From: Neorhodopirellula pilleata
Lineage (GTDB): Bacteria > Planctomycetota > Planctomycetia > Pirellulales > Pirellulaceae
Assembly: GCF_007859915.1 (NCBI RefSeq)
Contig: NZ_SJPM01000002.1
Span: forward strand, 999,717-1,063,716
Reading direction: 5' to 3'
DNA length: 64,000 nucleotides
In this document: positions 46,230 through 54,582 of the stretch, piece by piece
How the letters are laid out: each line of letters begins with the position of its first letter
How positions within the stretch are numbered: the stretch's first letter is position 1
The notes under the pieces: generated by a model
Database searches by the model: none
The model's input: the letters and a program-made list of their open reading frames with translations, nothing else
Told to the model about the DNA's origin: nothing
Position numbers and translations under genes: made by a program

Positions 46230-47038
46230 ACATGTCCGCTATTTTGACGGCACAGACGACGCCGCCACCGCAGTCGGATTCGTTGTTGCAAATCATCACC
46301 AGTGGTGGCTGGCCGGGGATTGTGATCCTGCTCGTGTTGGTGTCACTGAGTATCACGGCCTTGTATTTGGTCGTCGACCAAGTTCTTTCGTTGCAACGAA
46401 AGGACTTGCTTCCCGACGGGTTGGCGACGCAGGTGGCAAGTTGCTTGCGAGACGGGAAGGTCGCCGATGCCGAACAGCTACTGCGTCAGAAACCAAGCTT
46501 GTTAGCCGGTGTGATTTCGGTGGGCATTCACGCCCGCGAGTTCGGCTGGGCAGAGGTGGAGAAGGTGGTCGAAGACGCGTTGGTCGAACGGTCGGCCGCG
46601 ATGCACCGGCGGATCGACTACTTGTCGACGATCGCCAATCTATCGCCGATGGTCGGTTTACTAGGCACGGTCACGGGAATGATCTTTGCGTTTCGTCAAG
46701 TCGCCGCGACGAGCGGTGCCGCTGGCGCGGGCGATTTGGCCGAGGGCATTTACCAAGCATTGGTCACAACCGTCGGCGGTTTAGTCGTCGCGATCCCGTC
46801 GCTCGCGGCGGTCGGCGTTTTGCGAAGCCGCGTCGACGAATTGTTAGCCGAAATCACGCAACAAGCCCAAGTCGCATTGGTCCCGTTGCGACGACGTTTG
46901 ATCGCCACATCACCGGGATCGACCAAACGCTCAATACCGGTCACGCCTGGGATGGCGGTCGTCCCCGCCCAGATGCAGGGAACACGAATGAACCCGCCAC
47001 CGCCGGATTCCGCCCCAGCGGTACCGGGCGATCAGTGA
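46226..47038 (+). CDS. exbB: ExbB/TolQ/MotA-family proton channel
   Basis: A 270-residue protein with the three-helix plan of ExbB/TolQ: helix 1 PGIVILLVLVSLSITALYLV, then a cytoplasmic loop, helix 2 STIANLSPMVGLLGTVTGMI, and helix 3 LVTTVGGLVVAIPSLAAVGV, with the usual Thr residues in helices 2 and 3. It should form a pentameric proton-driven motor with ExbD. No ExbD gene is next to it; the nearest two are at 24097-25019. It is coupled by ATGA to the second GTPase gene, an unusual partnership. The C-terminal tail is Pro-rich. Confidence 0.9.
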   Translation: MNMSAILTAQTTPPPQSDSLLQIITSGGWPGIVILLVLVSLSITALYLVVDQVLSLQRKDLLPDGLATQVASCLRDGKVADAEQLLRQKPSLLAGVISVGIHAREFGWAEVEKVVEDALVERSAAMHRRIDYLSTIANLSPMVGLLGTVTGMIFAFRQVAATSGAAGAGDLAEGIYQALVTTVGGLVVAIPSLAAVGVLRSRVDELLAEITQQAQVALVPLRRRLIATSPGSTKRSIPVTPGMAVVPAQMQGTRMNPPPPDSAPAVPGDQ

Positions 47039-47122
47039 ATGGGCAGGGCCACTGACAATCAGCAACGTGGCTCGACGGTCCTCCGTCGAGATTCACGGTG
47101 GGGACCACCGTGCCACTTTTTA

Positions 47123-47394
47123 GGCCAACCCTCATTTTAAATATTGACGAAGCATTAGTGGCGTGTTGATTTAATCGTAACCCGAAGCGTCAGCGAGGGA
47201 TTCAACGCTATTAGATCGTCTGTATGTATCCCTCGCTCTCGCATTTTGAAGTTGCGATTCTTTCGTAACCCGAAGCGTCAGCGAGGGATAATTGATATTG
47301 ACTCATCCCTCGCTCACGCTTCGGGTTACGATTAAATCAACAGCCCGCTGGCGCGTTCGGCTCACCCTGGAACTAGATTTTGACGGAGCACCAG
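47123..47394. mobile_element. MITE-like element, double/composite copy
   Basis: The block shares the ends and core of the element at 35654: a GCCAACCCT...GACGAAGCATTAG end at left and TTGACGGAGCACCAG at right. The core CGTAACCCGAAGCGTCAGCG occurs twice in direct orientation (from 47176 and 47264) and its inverse once in full (to 47330) and once truncated (from 47228), so two palindromic units appear joined. The junction contains TTTTGAAGTTGCG, also seen beside the transposase at 63508. It fills the 372-base gap between the convergent exbB and dehydrogenase genes; nothing else is recognised there. Confidence 0.6.
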
Positions 47395-47410
47395 CAAGCA
47401 ACGCTGAAGG

Positions 47411-50400
47411 TCATCCCTTTGGTCCATAGAACGAAGTTCGATCGATGTTCAAGATGGCGGGTTCTTCGATGCCGATCTTGATGTATTGTGCCTTAGTACC
47501 GGCGGGCAGGTCGAAATCCCAGACAGGCTTGACTTGCTCACTCTTCCAAACCTGACGCCATTGCTTTCCGTCGTCGCTGACCCACATCGTCAATCCTGTG
47601 GCTCGGTCGTGGAACTGCTTTTCGCCTCGATTGTGGATTTGGCCTTGGACGAGTTCTTTGGGTTCGTTCAACCGGATGATGACGGCTTGATTGGGCATGT
47701 TCGCCGTCGGTGAATGAACGGCAAAATCCCATTTGCGAGCTCCCTCACCGCTCATCAAATGTTCCGCCTCGGAGTTGTATTGGGCCGGCCAATGGTTGGG
47801 AATGTACACCATCGAATCACGGGACACTTCGATCAAATCGCCTTTGGTTCGCAAAGGGAAATCGAGATTGGGGTTCGTCGCGACCCAGTTACCGGTCAAG
47901 AACGCGAGCAGATCCAGGAATTCGCTCGGGGCGATCGTTTCGGTTAAGCCTTCGGGCATACTGCTCGCCTTCATCGGCTTTTGGACTTCGATTTCTTCCT
48001 TTTCGATCTCCTTGATCTTTCCGTCGGCGACACCCAAACGGATCATCTCGTCGGTTTCCGCCAGAACGAAACCGTTGATGACTTCGCCGTCATAGGTCAG
48101 CACCATGACGGTTTCGTATCCCTTGGAAATTTCTTCGTTGGGCCACACGATTGAACGAATAATGTGTTCTTTGTTCATTCGTTCACCGAGGTTGGTCAAC
48201 TCCGGTCCAAACTCTTTGCCCAAGTCACCGTACTTGTGACAGGCTGAACAAACCCGTTCAAAAACTTTCGCTCCCGCTTGATTATCCCCACGACCGGCGG
48301 CGACGATTTTTTGGAGGGCGACTTCTTGGTCGGCTTTCTTGGCGTCGACGTCGGCGAGCGTCTTCAACGGCCGATAGACCTCCGCTCCCGGACCGGTGGC
48401 AATCTTGTACTCTCTCAAATACAACGCCGCAGCGGGATCGAGTGATGCGATCGCGGCCTGTTGTTCGGGCGAATCGCCGTCCCAGTGGGCGGTCAGCGCG
48501 TTGAGTGAATGCTCCATGACGTATGCAGTCCATTTGTCTTGCGGCTTCCCGACATTGGCGAGTGCCAAAGGCAACGCAGCCGGGTGATCCATCAAACTCG
48601 CTGCTCGCATGACTTCCAATCGGACGCGAGGATGTTCATCATCAGCGGCCGCCGCCAAGAGTTTCAACAGCGGCATGTCGGTCGACAACTTGATCTCGTT
48701 GGATTGGTTGGCTTGTTCATTTCCGGTCAGGAAACGCCACTCGTTACCAAGTACATTCACTGCGGCGGCACGTTGCGCGAAATCGCCAGCGGCGATGATC
48801 TCCGACGCCAACCCCAGGTCGACTTGATGGAAGGATTCTTGGACCCACAAGGCTTCCAACTGGGCGGCCACATCGCGTTGACCGGCCAACCATGTTCCGA
48901 TGGCGGAAAAGACTTCGTCGGCACTGCGGGCACGCAATTCTCGGCGAACTCGATAGCGGGTTCGCGGCTCAAAAACGGTTAGCTGGTCCAGCAGTTCGGG
49001 TACCGTCTTTCCGGCTTGTGTGTTGACGTCGTTGAGATCGTGATCTTTGTGGCGTAGACGATAGATGCGCCCGTGTTCATGATCGCGATTGGGATCACGT
49101 TGTGAATATTGCATGTGTCCGATCAAGGCATTGCACCAATCACCGAACCACAACGCACCATCGGGGCCGATCTTCGGATCGACCGGACGGAAGAACATGT
49201 CGGTGCTGGTCAGCAGGTCGCCGACGCGTTCTCCGGCGGGGCCTGCGGAATCTTCTGGATCGCGGATTTCAAATGCGGGCATGCCGTGCATGTTGATCAC
49301 GCAAGCGAATATCAATTGATTGTGATAATCCTCAGGGAACTGACGCGTGCGGAGGATTTCGTTGCCTGCCGCCGGGCGGATGCCGTGGTTGTTGAAGATC
49401 GGGTCCAAACTCTTGCGCGACTGCACGTCGCCGCCTGACAACGCGTTGACCCAATGGTGTTGGGCATTAGTGCCGTCGCCGATGATTCCGTTGCCGTGCC
49501 GGTCAAATACCAAACACCAAGGGTTGTATTGGCCGGGCGTTTTGAAATGCCCGATTCGCAGACTCTCGAGATCCCAGACATAGCTGCCCGACGCACCGTT
49601 CTTGCGTATCGGTCCCCAGGGTGTCTCCAACGTGGTGCTCATGGCGATGCCTTCAAGCATATTGAGACGTCCGCCGTTGGAATATTCCCAGGCTCCCATC
49701 GCGTGGTGCGTGTCGTCGGTCGCAATTCCATCAAGCAGATGGGTGACTTCGTCGGCTCGGTCGTCACCGTCGGTATCACGCAAAAACAAGATGTGCGGCT
49801 CGTCGACGACTAACACACCGTCCTTGTAAAACTCGAACCCGGTCGGACAAATCAACTCGTCATAAAACGGCGTGCATCGGTCCGCTTTACCATCGTCGTC
49901 GGTATCTTCAAAGATCAGCAATCGGTCGCTCGGACGACTCTTGCCGGGCAACCACTGCGGATAGTTCACCATACACGAAACCCATAGTCGTCCCTTGGAA
50001 TCAAACGCAATTTGGGTCGGGTTGGCTAGCTCCGGGAAATCCTTTTCCGAGGCAAAGCACTGCACCTCGAATCCGTCGGGAACGGTCATCTGCGCGATCG
50101 ACTCGTCCGGTGTCGGATAGTTCAAGGTCGTCGGCTCTCGCATCTTCCGAAAACCATCGTCGCGGGAACCGAACATGGTTTCGGGAATGAAAACTTCACC
50201 GGTTTTGGAATCGTCAATCTTTGGCTCAGCCTGTCGGTCGGCCGCGAGATCCCAGATCGCTTGATCACGAACGGCAACCATATTGCGAATCTTTTTGTAC
50301 TCGCCGGGAAACGTTTCCGTGTCCCACGTTCGGCGTCCGCCGTAGACGTACCAACCATTGAGCATGCGGTAGTCTTGCTGGTGCAACCACGCTTTGTCCC

Positions 50401-51202
50401 GGACGACCTCTCGAATCGTCTCAAATCGCTCGGCACCTACTTTGGGACCGGGGCCTTCGAATAATTGCGAGTCAATCAACAGCGAAACTGCTTCGTCTCC
50501 GGCTTCATTGAGATGCATCCCGTTGACGGTGTACTGGAGCCCCGGTTGTTCGGCGAACAGTTTGTTCGTCGCGTCGAACACGTCAGCGACCGCGATCGCG
50601 CGGTCCTTTCCGAGTTGCTTAACGACTTCGGCGTACGCGGCCAAGTTGCGGTTTTCGTCGACACCGTCGGGCTGCAACGGATTTTCGCTGACCTCGAATG
50701 CGATCGGCGTTACCAAAACGACGGTCAAGGATCGCTGCGGTGTCGAAAGCTGCTCACTCATCTTGTCGAGATAGTTCTCGTAGTCTTTTCGAAATCGAGC
50801 CAACGCTTCGGGGGAATCGCCATCAAAGGATTCGTTCATGCCAAAGAAACAAATCAGCAACTGCGGCGAATAGACCGCGAACGGATCGTCAATCGTGGTG
50901 TAATTGCCAGGTCGTTGTCGAACGGCGACCGAGTCAGCCGGCCAGCTAAAATTGCGGATTCGCAGCGGCGCGTCGGTCGTTCGCAAGTGCATCATCGTTT
51001 CGAGATGACCGAATAAACTGAGTCGTTGGCCGGTCCCATTACCGACAAACGCAACGCGAGTTTCTGCGGGAAGACTCAACGATGTGGCCGCAATTCCGGG
51101 AAGCGGCAGCAAGCATGCCAAGGCCAGCACGACGGGTCCGAAAACAACTTGTGGAATTTTTTTCAACGATGCTGGGGCAGCAGTAAAGTGAAGCGATTTC
51201 AT
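47411..51202 (-). CDS. Giant secreted fusion: SGNH-like, PVC dehydrogenase propeller, HEAT, cytochrome c, discoidin-like
   Basis: A 1,263-residue protein. The signal peptide (VVFGPVVLALACLLPLPGIA) is followed by an SGNH-like domain: block III is FFGMNESF and block V is VNGMHLNEAGDEA, but block I reads AFVGNGTGQRL, with no nucleophile Ser. Next come the PVC dehydrogenase propeller (RLWVSCMVNYP; IFEDTDDDGKADR; ALWFGDWCNALIGH), HEAT-like helices (PRVRLEVMRAASLM), a cytochrome c domain with CSACH near residue 985, and a C-terminal beta domain like discoidin (VIIRLNEPKELVQGQIHNRG; AQYIKIGIEE). It likely oxidises or binds a periplasmic carbohydrate-type substrate; unproven. ATG 51202 is chosen for the signal peptide. 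It is a paralogue in plan of the giant at 9983. Confidence 0.85.
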   Translation of the reverse strand: MKSLHFTAAPASLKKIPQVVFGPVVLALACLLPLPGIAATSLSLPAETRVAFVGNGTGQRLSLFGHLETMMHLRTTDAPLRIRNFSWPADSVAVRQRPGNYTTIDDPFAVYSPQLLICFFGMNESFDGDSPEALARFRKDYENYLDKMSEQLSTPQRSLTVVLVTPIAFEVSENPLQPDGVDENRNLAAYAEVVKQLGKDRAIAVADVFDATNKLFAEQPGLQYTVNGMHLNEAGDEAVSLLIDSQLFEGPGPKVGAERFETIREVVRDKAWLHQQDYRMLNGWYVYGGRRTWDTETFPGEYKKIRNMVAVRDQAIWDLAADRQAEPKIDDSKTGEVFIPETMFGSRDDGFRKMREPTTLNYPTPDESIAQMTVPDGFEVQCFASEKDFPELANPTQIAFDSKGRLWVSCMVNYPQWLPGKSRPSDRLLIFEDTDDDGKADRCTPFYDELICPTGFEFYKDGVLVVDEPHILFLRDTDGDDRADEVTHLLDGIATDDTHHAMGAWEYSNGGRLNMLEGIAMSTTLETPWGPIRKNGASGSYVWDLESLRIGHFKTPGQYNPWCLVFDRHGNGIIGDGTNAQHHWVNALSGGDVQSRKSLDPIFNNHGIRPAAGNEILRTRQFPEDYHNQLIFACVINMHGMPAFEIRDPEDSAGPAGERVGDLLTSTDMFFRPVDPKIGPDGALWFGDWCNALIGHMQYSQRDPNRDHEHGRIYRLRHKDHDLNDVNTQAGKTVPELLDQLTVFEPRTRYRVRRELRARSADEVFSAIGTWLAGQRDVAAQLEALWVQESFHQVDLGLASEIIAAGDFAQRAAAVNVLGNEWRFLTGNEQANQSNEIKLSTDMPLLKLLAAAADDEHPRVRLEVMRAASLMDHPAALPLALANVGKPQDKWTAYVMEHSLNALTAHWDGDSPEQQAAIASLDPAAALYLREYKIATGPGAEVYRPLKTLADVDAKKADQEVALQKIVAAGRGDNQAGAKVFERVCSACHKYGDLGKEFGPELTNLGERMNKEHIIRSIVWPNEEISKGYETVMVLTYDGEVINGFVLAETDEMIRLGVADGKIKEIEKEEIEVQKPMKASSMPEGLTETIAPSEFLDLLAFLTGNWVATNPNLDFPLRTKGDLIEVSRDSMVYIPNHWPAQYNSEAEHLMSGEGARKWDFAVHSPTANMPNQAVIIRLNEPKELVQGQIHNRGEKQFHDRATGLTMWVSDDGKQWRQVWKSEQVKPVWDFDLPAGTKAQYIKIGIEEPAILNIDRTSFYGPKG

Positions 51203-51367
51203 AGGAATCGGCGGTTTTCCCAAATTTGGGGGGGAACATGCGGCGGGTGAGAAACGGGCCAAACGCGGGTGTTGGGAACGGAATTCGCGTCATCTCGATC
51301 CGGATCATTAGTCTAGCGGATTGGGTGCCATCATGGCAGTCGTTATGAAAGGGAAAAAGGTTCAAAC

Positions 51368-51859
51368 ATGTTTGCCCGCTTGTTGCTAGCTTTCATTATC
51401 ATTCCGTTCGTTGAACTTGTGTTGTTGTTGCGGATGGCGGATGCGACGAGCTGGATGACCACGCTCAGCATCGTAATCGTCACCGGCTTGATCGGATCGT
51501 ACTTGGCCCGCCGTGAGGGTCTTGCCGCGATCGGAAGATTCCGCGCGGCGTTAGCTGAAGGCCGCATGCCCGGTCGCGAGATCCAAGACGGGCTGATGAT
51601 CGCGTTTGCAGCGGCCTTGCTCCTCACGCCAGGGTTGCTGACCGACGCCCTGGGCTTTGTTCTGTTGACGCCGATGGGGCGAACGCATATCGGCGGCTTC
51701 CTAAGACGCCGATACGGAGGCAAGTTTCAAGTTCATACGCACGGATTCGGGACAAGTGACTCCACCGAGTCAACACTCCCGCCCCGGTCGCGTCATGAAA
51801 ACGGCAATTATACGGTCGACTCACCAAGTTATGGACCGAAACAATCGTCGACTTCTTGA
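51368..51859 (+). CDS. fxsA: FxsA family membrane protein
   Basis: A 163-residue protein that matches the FxsA family: an N-terminal membrane helix (RLLLAFIIIPFVELVLLLRM), TTLSIVIVTGLIGSYLARREG, and a later hydrophobic pair (AFAAALLLTPGLLTDALGFVLL). FxsA in E. coli, when overexpressed, relieves F-plasmid exclusion of phage T7; its normal role is unknown. The last 40 residues are polar. Its 3' end overlaps the convergent ATP-grasp gene by 31 bases. Confidence 0.9.
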   Translation: MFARLLLAFIIIPFVELVLLLRMADATSWMTTLSIVIVTGLIGSYLARREGLAAIGRFRAALAEGRMPGREIQDGLMIAFAAALLLTPGLLTDALGFVLLTPMGRTHIGGFLRRRYGGKFQVHTHGFGTSDSTESTLPPRSRHENGNYTVDSPSYGPKQSSTS

Positions 51860-52917
51860 GACGGAGCCATCGAGTTGATATCCCAAGTGATCGATTCGCA
51901 CTGAACGTCCAAAGCGATGGGGTGATTTTGAATCGCGAATAGTCGTTGTGTGATGTTCTCACTTACCATTCGGCGGATACCGACATAGGACGTCGTTAAA
52001 CGAGGATTGATTTCGATGACGCAGTCCTGTGCCGGATCATTGCCAGCGATCCAGTCCATGCCAACGAACCCGGCGGGTTTTCCAGGCATCGATTCGATCA
52101 CACGTGTTGCGAGTGCCTGAGCCCGCAATTGAAACTCGTGGGAGACCGGACCGGAACCACCTTGATAGCTCAGACACGATTCCGCCATCTCGTCATGATT
52201 CGATCGAATGTTTTGCCATACTGCTGGCAGAAACGTGCAGCAGTGATCGGCCTGACAGGCAACGATCGAGACCGACGCCGGTTGCCCCACAACCCATCGC
52301 TGAGTGATCTCGTGCGGCGACATGGAACGGAGAGCTTGATCCAAGTCTGTGTAGGAACGCATGTCGAGAGCACCGCATCCGTCCCGAGGTTTGACAACGA
52401 AACCGTCCGTCACCAAACGAGCCAGCGTTGATCGCGGATGCGATCGAACCGGCAAATGAGAATCCGGCTCGATCGCCCAAGTCTCGGGGTGGGGGATCCC
52501 TTCACGGTGCAGCCATTTTGCCGTTTGCCACTTGTCACTTGTTAACCGCAAGGCTGCATTACTAACCGCAAGCACTTCAATTCCTGCGGCCCGCAACTGA
52601 GTGACCGCCTGGATGAGTAGATGATCCGTCTCGGGAACAATTAGAACAGCCGCATCAGAACGCTTCGCGGCGTCAATCCAGTCATGCCAAGGCAACGCAT
52701 CAAGCGGCATCGGAACCGCCGTCACATTACGATTTGGAAGCGTCAGCGAGAGACGCGGATCGATCGGCGTAACGACGTTACCCCAAGCGGAGAGATCGTC
52801 GATCAACGCTCGCCACATCGCAGCCCCCTCGCAGAACAGGGACTTGGGGATTCGTTCGACCGGCGTGTCGAACATCCCACCGCCACACAAAAATTCAGCC
52901 ACAAATAGAGTCTTCAT
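51829..52917 (-). CDS. ATP-grasp ligase (MfnD/Orf17-like group)
   Basis: A 362-residue ATP-grasp protein. The N-terminal part begins KTLFVAEFLCGGGMF; the nucleotide-binding lysine is in DGFVVKPRDGCGALD, and the metal-binding end is DCVIEINPRLTTSYVG. The family joins a carboxylate to an amine or other nucleophile through an acyl phosphate. The sequence resembles the tyramine-glutamate ligase (MfnD)/Orf17 group linked to tetrahydromethanopterin-dependent C1 metabolism, which planctomycetes have; this is recall, not a search, and no other C1 gene lies in this window. ATG 52917 is chosen; the frame is open to 52965. Convergent overlap with fxsA. Confidence 0.75.
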   Translation of the reverse strand: MKTLFVAEFLCGGGMFDTPVERIPKSLFCEGAAMWRALIDDLSAWGNVVTPIDPRLSLTLPNRNVTAVPMPLDALPWHDWIDAAKRSDAAVLIVPETDHLLIQAVTQLRAAGIEVLAVSNAALRLTSDKWQTAKWLHREGIPHPETWAIEPDSHLPVRSHPRSTLARLVTDGFVVKPRDGCGALDMRSYTDLDQALRSMSPHEITQRWVVGQPASVSIVACQADHCCTFLPAVWQNIRSNHDEMAESCLSYQGGSGPVSHEFQLRAQALATRVIESMPGKPAGFVGMDWIAGNDPAQDCVIEINPRLTTSYVGIRRMVSENITQRLFAIQNHPIALDVQCESITWDINSMAPSQEVDDCFGP

Positions 52918-53041
52918 TGCATCCCCGCGTGCTTGAGGTGAGTGGGTTGTGGGGAGGGTTGGCATCGAAATTGCTTCAAGAAGGTTTAAGGTGTCTGCCT
53001 TTCAGGTTACGACACTTTTCATCCAACCCAAAGGTACCAAC

Positions 53042-53215
53042 GTGTCTGAAACCACCAACGACAAACATGGAATTCGTGAAGCGATTACTGATAAAAACGA
53101 AAAACTAGGTGAAAACGCCCCGGGTGCCCCCTTCATGGTTGTGGGGCTGAGCTACATCACGATCCTGGCAATCCTGTGCCTGGTGATCGCAGCTGTGCTT
53201 TACTTCATCCGATAA
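53042..53215 (+). CDS. Small C-terminally anchored membrane protein
   Basis: GTG 53042, with AAAGG 7-11 bases upstream, gives a 57-residue protein: a charged N-terminus (SETTNDKHGIREAITDKNEK) and one membrane helix at the C-terminus (LSYITILAILCLVIAAVLYF). The frame is open from 52949, but the upstream part overlaps the expected leader and lacks a better start. It is probably co-transcribed with the next gene, 29 bases downstream. I do not recognise a family. Confidence 0.55.
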   Translation: MSETTNDKHGIREAITDKNEKLGENAPGAPFMVVGLSYITILAILCLVIAAVLYFIR

Positions 53216-53244
53216 TACCCCCGCATCGAGCGTAAGGAAACATC

Positions 53245-53607
53245 ATGGACACGACTCCCCAAATTGAGGCCATCTTGGACAAGCTTGCTGACCACTGCTG
53301 CGCGGTGATCAATCAAGATGAAACCTATGACGCCACTCAAGTGAACAAGTTGGTCACCAGTCTTTCGGTAAACGGTTGGCGACGTCACTCCGATACCGCC
53401 TCCCCGCTATCGGTGACACTTAAGAACCGAATGAAGGATCGCTGCCGAGAACCATCCATACACCGGGGAGGCCTGCTCGATGGCATGGTAGAAAAAGTTC
53501 AGGCCGCTTATGACGATGTAGCTCGATACGATTCGTCGTCGCCTGAAACCCAAAATGAGCCACACAGCATCAGCCCTCAGACGATGATCCGCGAATCACC
53601 CCGCTAA
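53245..53607 (+). CDS. Small soluble protein, unknown function
   Basis: A 120-residue protein starting at ATG 53245 with a ribosome site (AAGGAAA). It has a helical first half (IEAILDKLADHCCAVINQDE) with two adjacent cysteines and a polar, probably disordered end. No motif is recognised. It follows the small membrane protein closely, and the next gene is convergent, ending 24 bases away. Confidence 0.55.
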   Translation: MDTTPQIEAILDKLADHCCAVINQDETYDATQVNKLVTSLSVNGWRRHSDTASPLSVTLKNRMKDRCREPSIHRGGLLDGMVEKVQAAYDDVARYDSSSPETQNEPHSISPQTMIRESPR

Positions 53608-53631
53608 CTAGCCGGAACGAATACCACTGGA

Positions 53632-54444
53632 TTAATGTTGACTCGTTTCTTGTCGTTTTCGATACGAGACAAAACGATGCACTGGACCGCGCGGAGAGTA
53701 TTCGTCAGACGCCTGATCACCGGCCCGACCACTCAACTCCAACTGCCCGGCGATCAAGTTGATGGATTCAATAATCAGCGGGCTCAGCAAGTACTTATCG
53801 TCATCATGAGGGATGGTCACCAATGCGATCGGCCCTCGTTCGGTAAAGTCCCATCGCACATCCAAGTTCCCCAAGGCAGCTTCTTTGCTGATCTTCCGAA
53901 CAAACGGCTCCAGAGGCAACGGAAGAGACCCGGCCTTCAAGTCTGAAAGTGCGATCGCGATCAAATTGGGTTCCTCGGTCATCTCGACACTTAAACGGCA
54001 CGAGACAATCATATCCCAGCGACTGGAGGCGTACCGCGCCGCTGCGAGCAGTTGCCCATTTTCCAGTGCAATGGCAGGCTCGCTAACGCCATGAACGACC
54101 AATCGTTCGAAACGGCCCGGCAATTCCTCTTGTAACCACGCATTGATTTGCTCTTCCGAGAATGACGCGTTCCAATAGAAATTTTTCTTGGCATCCTTCT
54201 GCGCTTGACGAACGTCGTGGCGAAGTGCGGTTCGTGCGACCTTGCCCACATCGCCGGATTGATTTCGAGCTCGCTTGTAAAACTCAGGCACATGGTGGGC
54301 TTGCGACCATGCCCACCAGGCTGCACCGCCCCCCGCGACCGCCAAGACAAGCAAAACACCAATGACTTGACGCACCCATCGAACAACAGGTGATCCTTCA
54401 GCGGGTGATCCTACAGCGGATAATCCTTTGTGATGCTTCATCAT
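53632..54444 (-). CDS. Membrane-anchored protein, unknown function
   Basis: A 270-residue protein with one N-terminal membrane helix (VIGVLLVLAVAGGGAAWWAW) and an extracytoplasmic domain of mixed alpha/beta character: FSEEQINAWLQEELPGRF, AIALENGQLLAAARYASSRW, and VTIPHDDDKYLLSPLIIES. The helix-strand order recalls lipid- or surface-binding domains found in planctomycetes, but I do not recognise a named family. It lies 138 bases downstream of the 1,091-residue gene on the same strand and may belong to its operon. Confidence 0.65.
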   Translation of the reverse strand: MMKHHKGLSAVGSPAEGSPVVRWVRQVIGVLLVLAVAGGGAAWWAWSQAHHVPEFYKRARNQSGDVGKVARTALRHDVRQAQKDAKKNFYWNASFSEEQINAWLQEELPGRFERLVVHGVSEPAIALENGQLLAAARYASSRWDMIVSCRLSVEMTEEPNLIAIALSDLKAGSLPLPLEPFVRKISKEAALGNLDVRWDFTERGPIALVTIPHDDDKYLLSPLIIESINLIAGQLELSGRAGDQASDEYSPRGPVHRFVSYRKRQETSQH

Positions 54445-54582
54445 TCAATCCGGAGTGAAGGGAATGGCGATACACGAGCAGTCGTTTCGAAGCCCGCAGA
54501 GCACGTCGGCGGGCGATCTTCGAGAAGGTCCTATTTTGGCAGCCAACAATGTACCGAACTTGGGCCGCGTATGCATGTCAAT

